Below the pieces are notes generated by a model, which saw only the letters and a list, made by a program, of their open reading frames with translations, did no database searches and was not told the origin of the DNA. Below are positions 8,642-14,553 of a DNA stretch of 14,553 bases, piece by piece; the first letter of the stretch is position 1, and every line of letters starts with the position of its first letter. Source of the stretch: Halomonas sp. (lineage in GTDB: Bacteria > Pseudomonadota > Gammaproteobacteria > Pseudomonadales > Halomonadaceae); assembly GCA_003560175.1 (NCBI GenBank), contig PWIZ01000069.1, forward strand, positions 1 to 14,553, written 5' to 3'. Position numbers and translations under genes: made by a program.

Positions 8642-8863
8642 TTCAGCCTGGACCCGCAGCATGTCAACGCACTGACGCCAGGTAAGAAGACATTCCACAC
8701 CATCACCCCCGGCTTTCTGACCCAGGCGGGCCAGCCGCTGGGCCCCTTTGGCGTCATGGGAGCCTTCATGCAGCCCCAGGGCCAGATGCAGGCGGTGATG
8801 AACATGGTCGATTTCGCACTGAACCCCCAGGCGGCCCTGTATGCCCCACGCTGGCAATGGGCG
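8627..8863 (+). pseudogene. Gamma-glutamyltransferase C-terminal remnant
   Basis: Carries the small-subunit core of gamma-glutamyltransferase family proteins of the YwrD-like type: FSLDPQHVNALTPGKKTFHT, PGFLTQAG, then GPFGVMGAFMQPQGQMQAV, NMVDFALNPQAAL and APRWQW. The catalytic threonine region and the large subunit are missing, as is the C-terminal end, which is cut at about 8863 where an IS30 relic begins. The normal enzyme cleaves gamma-glutamyl bonds in glutathione-like peptides. Its presence beside a peptide-binding protein and ATPase suggests the lost locus handled gamma-glutamyl peptides (inference). Confidence 0.8.
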
Positions 8864-8866
8864 GTC

Positions 8867-9260
8867 TCAAATTCCAAGCGCAACGCTATTGAAGGGTGCT
8901 CGGGCCGGTGACCGACTTCTTGAGCGGGCCGCGGGCATGACGTAGAGCGCGTTATAGATCGCTTCGTGTGAGACCTGGCGGGCAGTATCATCAGGGAGCA
9001 TGCGATTATGTGCGGGCTATCTGCTCCGGTGACCAGACCTTGCGCAGCAGGGAAACCACCAGCTCGAACAGCTCGCCATCGAGATGCAGCTTGGGTCGAC
9101 GGCGACACCGGCAGCGGGTCAGTCGGCCCCGGAAAGCGGCGAGACTGGCATCATAGGACTTGTCAGGCCTGGTCGTGTGGCGTGCCAGTTCCCGTGAGAT
9201 GGTACTGGGCGCACGTCCCGATTGCCGCGCGATGGCCCGGATCGAGTGGTGAGCACGCAT
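8867..9260 (-). mobile_element. Collapsed IS30-family transposase relic
   Basis: The N-terminal helix-turn-helix region is clear on the minus strand: HSIRAIARQSGRAPSTISREL from about 9248, continuing to WSPEQIART and a stop at 9006-9008. In another frame it resumes with RMLPDDTARQ then VSHEAIYNALYVMP, which is the normal continuation, so a frameshift (about two bases lost) lies near 9005. After MP most of the catalytic domain is missing. The sequence jumps to a plausible IS30 C-terminus (APFNSVALGI, TGA at 8867-8869), followed by GACCGCC, as at IS30-type element ends. The 5' end of the gene is cut at about 9260. The element is therefore dead, with its ends kept and its middle lost. Confidence 0.75.
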
Positions 9261-9303
9261 CAGCCTTCACCGCAAGCGATTTCCAAAAGTAGAGACAACG
9301 ACC

Positions 9304-10422
9304 ATGACGCAAACCGTGCCATCAAGAGCGACCGCCGCGCTTAAGAACCTGTTCATTGGCGATGCCCTCACCATGCCTGTGCACTGGTTCTATAACGTGC
9401 ATGATATTGACCGCGCTTTTCCAGAAGGGATCACCACCTTTGAAGCCCCGCCCACACATCACCCCTCGTCTATTATGTCGATGCACTCCACCCACGGAGG
9501 CGGCCGAAAACGGGGAAATGAGAAGCCAGAACGTGAGGTCGTGGGCGACGTTATCCTTAAAGGTAAACAGGACTACTGGAACCGCCCAAACGTCCATTAT
9601 CACCAGGGCATGCAGCCCGGTGATAACACGCTGAACGCTCACTGTGCGTTGACGCTAATGACAACCATGGCAGGCGCTAACCAGCACTATGACAGCGACG
9701 CTTTTTTAGACGCCTATATTCGGCTAATGACCGACGACATCCCCGCCCACCCAGACACTTACGCCGAGTCATACCACCGAGGTTTCTTCGCCAACCTGGA
9801 AAAAGGGTTGCCCCCAAAACGGTGCGCAGCCGTCACCCACGATACGCCGTCGATAGGTGGGTTAGTGACGATTGCGCCACTTGCGATTGGCGAACGCCTT
9901 GAGGGCACCTCACTGGCGGATACCCGCGCGCTGTGTCGTCAGCATCTTGCCCTGACGCATCCCGACAGCTTTCTGGCACAGGTGTGTGATGCCTATGTTG
10001 AGCTGATCGACGCGTTACTGTTTCGTAAGGTTCAAGAGAGCGCTGCCCAGGATGACAGCCACGTAAAGACATTGCTGCTCCAGGCAACCCGTGGTGTCTC
10101 AAAGCGGGATCTAACAACGCTCGTGGAAAGTGGCCGACCCGATCGGGAAGTTATCGGCAAGGTACTATCCCCCGCCTGCTATATCTCTGATGCATGGCCT
10201 GCGGTGCTATACCTGGCCTGCAAGTATTGTTCTCAAGAGCCTTCTCAAGGGCCCTTAACCGCCTTGCAGGCAAACGCATCAGTCGGTGGCGACAACGTAC
10301 ACCGAGGAGCCGTGCTAGGGGTTTTACTGGGACTGATTAACGGTAAATCAGATGAAGCGTTGTTTGCCCAGCTAACCGCGCACAGCACGATTAGCCGGGC
10401 AATAGAACAGCTTGTTCTATAG
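9304..10422 (+). CDS. ADP-ribosylglycohydrolase-family protein, atypical active site
   Basis: 372 residues, full length for the DraG/ARH/J1-crystallin fold, a cytoplasmic all-helical family that usually removes ADP-ribose from proteins using two Mg ions. The first motif is near the N-terminus (LFIGDALTMPVHWFY, 16-30). The metal motif, normally TDDT, reads GDNT at 106-109. The C-terminal motif, normally GGDTDT, reads GGDNVH at 328-333, so the second aspartate is lost to valine while D330 remains. This suggests altered metal binding or a different substrate. Start ATG 9304 has only a weak purine-rich site (AGAGA). G+C is visibly lower than in the yej genes. It converges on ovoA with 54 bases between stops. 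A role in ovothiol metabolism is a hypothesis only. Confidence 0.85.
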   Translation: MTQTVPSRATAALKNLFIGDALTMPVHWFYNVHDIDRAFPEGITTFEAPPTHHPSSIMSMHSTHGGGRKRGNEKPEREVVGDVILKGKQDYWNRPNVHYHQGMQPGDNTLNAHCALTLMTTMAGANQHYDSDAFLDAYIRLMTDDIPAHPDTYAESYHRGFFANLEKGLPPKRCAAVTHDTPSIGGLVTIAPLAIGERLEGTSLADTRALCRQHLALTHPDSFLAQVCDAYVELIDALLFRKVQESAAQDDSHVKTLLLQATRGVSKRDLTTLVESGRPDREVIGKVLSPACYISDAWPAVLYLACKYCSQEPSQGPLTALQANASVGGDNVHRGAVLGVLLGLINGKSDEALFAQLTAHSTISRAIEQLVL

Positions 10423-10429
10423 GCCGTCT

Positions 10430-10465
10430 TTGTGCGCTACCCTTACTAAGCTAAGCCGCGCACAA
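10430..10465. terminator. Hairpin between convergent genes
   Basis: TTGTGCGC (10430-10437) pairs perfectly with GCGCACAA (10458-10465) around a 20-base loop, seven bases after the hydrolase stop and eleven before the ovoA stop. It may end transcription from both sides, although poly-T tracts are missing. A 10-base direct repeat AAGCTAAGCC (10448-10457 and 10464-10473) overlaps it. Confidence 0.45.
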
Positions 10466-10476
10466 GCTAAGCCAAA

Positions 10477-12624
10477 TCAAGAGCGCCGCTCCCACAACGT
10501 AACCTCCGAGAAACTATGCTGATATTTATGCATCGTCTCCCGGATCACGAAAGGCACTTTTTCAGGCTCGCTGATCATACGGAAATGTAGTTCCAGCAGC
10601 GCCTTCAAACCATCCAAGGTGCTGACGTTTTCGCCATCTTTCTTGAACCCACCAATCCACTCCGCCTTTGGTGTGTACTCTTCCAACCACGTATAGGGCG
10701 AGGCAATCATCAGAATACCGCCGACGTTTATCCGCTTATGAATGGTCTGCAAAAACTGTGACGGCTTGTAGAGCCGGTCGATCAAATTCGCTGCCAATAC
10801 CAAATCATAGCGACTGAACTTCGGCTTAAGGTTGCAGGCATCCCCCTGGTGAAAGTTCACTCGGTTCGCCACATCTTCCAGGCTCATGCTCGCCAACGTG
10901 CGCTCCTGATAGCTGACCAGTTCGCCCTCTTCTACACGGGTATAGCGCAGCACTTTTTGCTCCGCCATTTCAACACCCTGGCGAATAAAGCTGGCCGAAA
11001 AATCCACCCCGTCAACATGCTCAAACTCACGCGCCAACTCAAAGCTACAGCGCCCGCTAGCACACCCTAAATCCAAGGCACGCTTTTTCGGCTTATTAAT
11101 CATGCTTGCCAGGGCTTTGCTTGCCAAAGCTTTCGGGAAGTTGGCAACGCCAATCCAGTCATCACCATAATGAAACTCGGCGTACTCGGCCATACGGGCA
11201 TCGCTTTCATAGTAAGCGCTGGGCAGTTTGACCTGTGCCTCTGACACCACATAGCGGAAGCCCGCATGCTGGAAGAAGTGACGCCTAAACGCATAGCGGG
11301 CGCTAAGCCGTGTTTCATTACCACAGGAGATCCAGGAGCCACCTTTGATCAGGTTGTGCTGGTTATCAAACGTGGGCGTGGTGAAGTCATCATACAGCGG
11401 ATGCACATCAAACCCTGGGAAGGGATAAGTGGGCGTTTCCACCCATTGCCACACATTGCCTACTACATCAAACCACTGGCCGTGCTGAAAGCGGGTTACG
11501 GGACACGAAGAAGCACCGTGATCCAAGTGCAGGTTGGCGTTGGCCGCCGCGTCACTTGCAAGCTCTGTTACGCCTGCCTCTGCCGCTAAGCGGTGCCACT
11601 CATCCTCGGTAGGCATACGCACCGGTTGGCCGGTTTGCTCGCTCTTCCAGTTACAAAACGCTTTCGCTTCGTGAAAGTTGACCTCAACCGGCCAGTCCCA
11701 AGGCATGGCTACTTCTTCGGTCATTAACCGTAGCTGCCACTCGTTCTTCCACACCCAGAAAGTTGGGTGAGTAGCCTTAGCAAACGTTCGCCAGCCCAGC
11801 CCTTCTTCCGACCAAAACGTATCGTTCAGGTAACCGCCGGCTTCCACAAACGTCAGAAACTCATTGTTGCTGACCAAGAACTGGCTAGCCTTGAATTCAT
11901 CTACCTCCGCGTGGTGATGGCCATACTCATTATCCCAGCCGTAAAAAGCGTCATCGAAAGCTTTACCCAGCCTTACGTCACCTTTTGGCACCGCAATCAG
12001 GCTGTTTTCGGGTGGCTCCACACTCACTCTCACGGGCTCCCAGGCCGCCTGTGGCGTTACAAGGTGCAGCTGCTGCTGGCGAATCAATACAGACGACGTT
12101 TCAAGGTGGATACGTTCGTGCTCAATGCCCATCACAATGGGCCAGAACGGGCTATTCCAACCGATAGGCAGTGCAATAGGCAGCTCACGAATCAGCCCTA
12201 CAACAGCCTCACGCACTTTATGCCGATACGCCATGACCTCATCGACGGACGGCCACTCGTAATGGTCATCGTTCAGGTCATCCCAGCTCATTTCATCCAC
12301 GCCCACCGCGAAAATTGACTCCATATTCGGGTCGATGCGGGCCGGCAAGAGTTTAGCTAATACCAGCTTATTGACGAAGAACGTGGCGGTATGCCCGAGG
12401 TAAAAAATAAGCGGATGCCGAAGCGGGATAGACTTTCGGACATACGCCTCCTCGTTCACTAGGGTCGTAAACAGTGACTCGTAGCGGTCAAACGTCGCGG
12501 TAAAGCACGCCTCAATTGCTTGGCGCGTGGCATCAGGGTCATGACCTGCCAGCTCCACGGTGCGGGGGAAAAGAGCGGAGGATGTCGGCTGCTGAAGCCC
12601 AGTAAGGGAATGCGTGGAGGTCAT
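10477..12624 (-). CDS. ovoA: OvoA, 5-histidylcysteine sulfoxide synthase/methyltransferase
   Basis: 715 residues, the usual OvoA length, with all three expected parts. A DinB-like N-terminal domain carries the iron-binding histidines: LGHTATFF (H78) and GIEHERIHLE (H169, H173). A formylglycine-generating-enzyme-like domain follows (about 205-465), with GNVWQWVE (389-396), GGSW (428-431) and RRHFFQHAGFRYV. The C-terminal SAM methyltransferase domain has ALDLGCASGRCSFEL (516-530) and LAANLIDRLYKPSQFL (610-625). Family knowledge: OvoA couples cysteine to histidine with oxygen, and the fused methyltransferase later methylates the imidazole to give ovothiol A; a PLP lyase (OvoB) is needed between and is not in this window. 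ATG 12624 is chosen because MTSTHS fits the family; the longer ORF from 12672 would run into the adjacent IS30 relic. Confidence 0.93.
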   Translation of the reverse strand: MTSTHSLTGLQQPTSSALFPRTVELAGHDPDATRQAIEACFTATFDRYESLFTTLVNEEAYVRKSIPLRHPLIFYLGHTATFFVNKLVLAKLLPARIDPNMESIFAVGVDEMSWDDLNDDHYEWPSVDEVMAYRHKVREAVVGLIRELPIALPIGWNSPFWPIVMGIEHERIHLETSSVLIRQQQLHLVTPQAAWEPVRVSVEPPENSLIAVPKGDVRLGKAFDDAFYGWDNEYGHHHAEVDEFKASQFLVSNNEFLTFVEAGGYLNDTFWSEEGLGWRTFAKATHPTFWVWKNEWQLRLMTEEVAMPWDWPVEVNFHEAKAFCNWKSEQTGQPVRMPTEDEWHRLAAEAGVTELASDAAANANLHLDHGASSCPVTRFQHGQWFDVVGNVWQWVETPTYPFPGFDVHPLYDDFTTPTFDNQHNLIKGGSWISCGNETRLSARYAFRRHFFQHAGFRYVVSEAQVKLPSAYYESDARMAEYAEFHYGDDWIGVANFPKALASKALASMINKPKKRALDLGCASGRCSFELAREFEHVDGVDFSASFIRQGVEMAEQKVLRYTRVEEGELVSYQERTLASMSLEDVANRVNFHQGDACNLKPKFSRYDLVLAANLIDRLYKPSQFLQTIHKRINVGGILMIASPYTWLEEYTPKAEWIGGFKKDGENVSTLDGLKALLELHFRMISEPEKVPFVIRETMHKYQHSFSEVTLWERRS

Positions 12625-12645
12625 GGTAACGAGCGCCTTTCGTTT

Positions 12646-13367
12646 CCTGAATTTAAGCAACAAGTGCAGCACTTGCGGTGTCTAGTGTTGTTGAGCAATC
12701 CATCAGGTACACCTGTGCCGGTGTCCGATAACCGAATCGCTTTCGTGGGCGATCATTCAACTTTTTCACCACCTTGCGTACCTCGGAATTAGTGACCAGC
12801 GTGATGATCTGCACTGCCCCGCGTCGAGGTGTCAGGGGTCGTATCATGGCGGCCTTCGTGAGTTCCGCTCTGATGCGAAGCAGGCGGGCCGCCAAGAGAT
12901 AGCCACAGCGTCGTTCAACGGGCGTGACGAGTCCCGATTGCTTATGACCATTTAGCAACGTGTCGCCTTCCCAGTGGCCAATGGTGAGCAGGTCATCCAC
13001 CTCCGCTGGTCGGTGCTCAATGCCGACCCGATTAGGGATCTTGCCAAATCCGTCACCTTTGGCATGGGCACGGTGCTTACTGCGCCTCTTGGGCTGTCGC
13101 AGGCACTGCCAGAGGTCGACACCGTACGCCTTGACATGCCAGATCAAGGAGTAGATCCACCGGTGGCTTATGCCCATGCCCGCCAACGGCGTCATAAAGC
13201 AGCTGATTTGCTCCGGACTCCATTCCTCGCGCAGTCGGCCGGCAACGGCAGTGATCATGCTGGGTAAGCGCTTCGTCCGATTCCAGGCTGTCCGGCGACG
13301 ATCATCGCTGAGCGCCTGCGATTGGTCCAAAATGCTGCGGTTATTCTATGAATCCAGGAACGACAAG
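12646..13367 (-). mobile_element. IS30-family element relic next to ovoA
   Basis: The region carries a broken IS30-type transposase. Its ends are tentative: CCTGAATTTA at about 12649-12658 and TGAATCCAGG near 13349-13358 look like imperfect inverted partners, each flanked by an AACGA-like sequence. The right end lies only about 20-25 bases from the ovoA ATG. This is a different family member from the relic at 8867-9260: in the segment that overlaps, the proteins share little beyond WSPEQI. Confidence 0.6.
12653..13330 (-). pseudogene. IS30-family transposase, truncated with internal deletion
   Basis: A 225-codon frame beginning at a TTG, with no real start. The N-terminal DNA-binding domain is missing; the first recognisable part is QSQALSDDRRRT, followed by LREEWSPEQIS, ISHRWIYSLI and the first catalytic motif IGHWEGDTLL (D123). 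At residue 178 the sequence passes from QIITL directly to VTNSEVRKVVKKLNDRPRKR. In normal members about fifty residues lie between these points and contain the second aspartate (DNGKEF) and the catalytic glutamate. The deletion is in frame, near base 12797. Two of three catalytic residues are gone, so the protein cannot transpose. The C-terminal GYRTPAQVYL is normal. Confidence 0.85.
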
Positions 13368-13370
13368 GGT

Positions 13371-13449
13371 GCATACAGGAAAACGCGTAGGGACATTAAA
13401 AACCAAAAACTCATACAAAATCTACCATAAGTTATACAAAAATGCGAAG
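13371..13449. other. AT-rich spacer with short repeat
   Basis: This short stretch is strikingly AT-rich for the window. ATACAAAA occurs at 13413-13420 and again at 13434-13441, 21 bases apart, or two helical turns. No gene is visible. It separates the IS30 relic from the IS3 scar and may be foreign DNA. Confidence 0.4.
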
Positions 13450-13563
13450 TGGTCCATGAAATTCGGACCAGACGCTAAGCTCTGATCAGACCGGCCAGGA
13501 GGGCCTGATCATGAGCAAGAAACGTCGGCAGTCTCAGCTGCTGGGCATCAGCCGCTCGTCGCT
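13450..13563 (+). mobile_element. IS3-family 5' end scar
   Basis: TGGTCC (13450-13455) and GGACCA (13465-13470) form an inverted repeat like an IS terminus. A good ribosome binding site (AGGAGG at 13497-13502) precedes ATG 13511. The frame reads MSKKRRQ, typical of the start of IS3-family OrfA, then SQLLGISRSSL, which belongs to the start of OrfB in this family. The rest of OrfA and nearly all of OrfB are missing. The frame remains open to TGA 13601-13603 only because it runs on in the antisense of the neighbouring transporter gene. Confidence 0.6.
13484..13510 (+). promoter_or_regulatory. Hairpin covering the IS3 OrfA ribosome binding site
   Basis: GATCAG (13484-13489) pairs with CTGATC (13505-13510), with an inner GCC/GGC pairing (13494-13496 with 13502-13504). 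The Shine-Dalgarno AGGAGG falls in the loop and inner stem, directly before ATG 13511. Such a structure could reduce OrfA translation. It is now a relic. Confidence 0.35.
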
Positions 13564-14465
13564 GCCCGACGCAGCTCCAGTCGCCGCTCGTAGAACCCCT
13601 TGACGACGAGGGTCACCAGTACCAGGCAGCCGCCCACGATCGCCAGGGGAGTCGGCTGCTCAGCGATGATCCACCAGGCCAGGAAGGTGCCCGCCACCAC
13701 CTCGAGCAGCAGCAGCAACCCCACCTCGGCGGCGGGAAGATAGAGGGGCCCGCGCTGCAGCAGGGTCACCCCGCAGGGCACGATGACCAGACACAGCACC
13801 CCCACCACCGCCAGCTGATTCGGGGCGGGCAGCGAGACGCCATCGCCCAGCAACAGCACCAGGCTGGCGCCACCCCCGACGATCAGGCCGTTGAAGGTGA
13901 GCATCGGGCTCATGTCAACGCCCGGCCGAGTGCGGCAGAGCGTGAAATTCAGCGCCAGGGTGAAGGCCGCCAGGAAGGCGAACGCATTGCCAACCCAGGA
14001 GCCGGCATCGATATCGTCGATCACGATCATGGCGATACCGGCCAGGCAGACCCAGATCGCCACCCAGGTGCGTCTCGGCAGGCGCTCCTTGAGAATCAGC
14101 CAGGAAAGGCCGGCGGCGATCAGGGGGGACGTGGCCAGGATGAGGAGCACGTTGCCGGCCATAGTGTACTGGTTACCGAGCACGAAGCCGCAGGTCGTCA
14201 GGCTGAACAGCAGCGCCACGGCGATGCCGGTGCCGCCGCAACGACGATACGCCGCCAGGGTGCTGCGACCATGTCGCACCAGCACGATCATCAGGAAGCC
14301 CAGCGCCGACAGGAAACCGCGCCACATCAGGATCTCGGCATCGGGCAGGTCGGCGAGCTTGATCAGCAGGGCGTCGGGCGCCATGATCAGCGCCCCGCCC
14401 CCGGTGAGCAGCAACCCCTGCTGGCGATGGGAGAGCGTGTGAAACGGATTCGTCAGGGAGGTCAA
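13548..14465 (-). CDS. EamA/DMT-family membrane transporter
   Basis: 305 residues with ten predicted membrane spans in two repeated EamA halves. Visible family signs are the opening GGGALIMAPDALLIKL, the helix-end motif ILATSPLIAAGLSWLILKERL in the first half, and PAAEVGLLLLLEVVAGTFLAWWIIAEQPT in the second. Such proteins export small metabolites or amino acids; the substrate cannot be told. The start is TTG 14465: GGAG lies eight bases before it, and the TTG overlaps the stop of the upstream gene (TTGA), indicating coupled translation; the next ATG would remove half of span 1. The last residues (ATSG) are encoded by the antisense strand of the IS3 scar, so the native C-terminus was probably replaced. 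Confidence 0.85.
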   Translation of the reverse strand: MTSLTNPFHTLSHRQQGLLLTGGGALIMAPDALLIKLADLPDAEILMWRGFLSALGFLMIVLVRHGRSTLAAYRRCGGTGIAVALLFSLTTCGFVLGNQYTMAGNVLLILATSPLIAAGLSWLILKERLPRRTWVAIWVCLAGIAMIVIDDIDAGSWVGNAFAFLAAFTLALNFTLCRTRPGVDMSPMLTFNGLIVGGGASLVLLLGDGVSLPAPNQLAVVGVLCLVIVPCGVTLLQRGPLYLPAAEVGLLLLLEVVAGTFLAWWIIAEQPTPLAIVGGCLVLVTLVVKGFYERRLELRRAATSG

Positions 14466-14553
14466 GCGCGCTTCTCCAGCAAACCTATCAGCTCCGGCAC
14501 CGCCATACCTTGATCCTCCACGCCGCTGTAGAGGGCGTGCACGGCCTCTGCCA
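14462..14553 (-). CDS. C-terminal end of an upstream gene, 3' partial view
   Basis: The frame is open from the window edge to TGA 14462-14464 and encodes about 29 residues: EAVHALYSGVEDQGM followed by AVPELIGLLEKRA. Its stop overlaps the TTG start of the transporter, so both belong to one transcript. The short helix pattern resembles the C-terminal end of 3-hydroxyisobutyrate-dehydrogenase-like NAD-binding oxidoreductases, but the fragment is too short to assign. Confidence 0.6.
   Translation of the reverse strand, partial: AEAVHALYSGVEDQGMAVPELIGLLEKRA

Larger units (their letters stand above)
7997..8911 (+). pseudogene. In-frame chimera of four gene remnants
   Basis: A single 304-codon open frame made of pieces of unrelated families in this order: solute-binding protein (residues 1 to about 64), ABC ATPase (about 66-182), GntR-type winged helix (about 183-210), gamma-glutamyltransferase C-terminus (about 211-289), then a tail read through the antisense of an IS30 relic. 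Each part is truncated at both ends or internally deleted, so no part should be catalytic. The ORF starts inside the binding protein homology with no plausible ribosome binding site, so translation is doubtful. All pieces are on the plus strand, and transporter, regulator and gamma-glutamyltransferase commonly occur together in peptide-use loci, so I infer one collapsed locus. Whether the product exists is unknown. Confidence 0.8.

Noticed and set aside
11767..12318. Plus-strand frame inside ovoA
   Set aside because: Antisense of a well-conserved enzyme; no domain or ribosome binding site.
12625..12672. Longer N-terminus for OvoA
   Set aside because: The extra 16 residues come from the IS30 relic end and are not part of the family; ATG 12624 fits.
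8867..13367. Composite transposon carrying the hydrolase and ovoA
   Set aside because: The two flanking IS30 relics are different elements by protein sequence, so they could not have moved the block together as matched ends.
1..14553. CRISPR array, tRNA or rRNA genes
   Set aside because: No regularly spaced repeats, tRNA-like cloverleaf or rRNA sequence was recognised on either strand.

Overview
The window looks like chromosomal DNA of a halophilic gammaproteobacterium, most likely a Halomonas relative. This rests on the G+C-rich backbone (by eye about two thirds or more), a Yej-type peptide importer, an O-antigen-ligase-like protein and OvoA. The taxonomic call is inference from gene content only.

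Layout. (1) 1-4791, plus strand: the end of yejA followed by complete yejB, yejE and yejF, tightly packed; together they encode an inner-membrane ABC importer for peptides. (2) 5039-5722: a secreted protein of unknown function. (3) 5830-7098, minus: a multi-membrane-span O-antigen ligase/polymerase family protein. (4) 7156-8863: a gene graveyard. A strong hairpin is followed by the broken remains of a second peptide-uptake locus: a family 5 solute-binding protein (nonsense codon, frameshifts, large deletion), an ABC ATPase lacking Walker A and Walker B, a slice of a GntR regulator, and the C-terminal part of a gamma-glutamyltransferase. The last four pieces are joined in one frame, giving a 304-codon chimeric ORF (7997-8911). 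(5) 8867-9260, minus: a collapsed IS30-family transposase. (6) 9304-12624: a block of visibly lower G+C with two convergent intact genes, an atypical ADP-ribosylglycohydrolase-family protein and the ovothiol biosynthesis enzyme OvoA. (7) About 12646-13367, minus: a second, different IS30-family relic that abuts the ovoA start. (8) 13371-13563: a short AT-rich stretch and the 5' scar of an IS3-family element. (9) 13548-14465, minus: an EamA/DMT-family exporter, apparently translationally coupled to an upstream gene that runs off the window.

How the parts relate. The functional content is peptide import (yej), an envelope glycan enzyme, ovothiol synthesis with a possible partner hydrolase, and metabolite export. 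The most unusual content is the graveyard and the transposase relics: several genes keep both ends while their middles are missing, often joined at short shared sequences. The ovoA/hydrolase block lies between two unrelated IS30 relics and differs in base composition, which suggests horizontal acquisition. No tRNA, rRNA or CRISPR array was seen.
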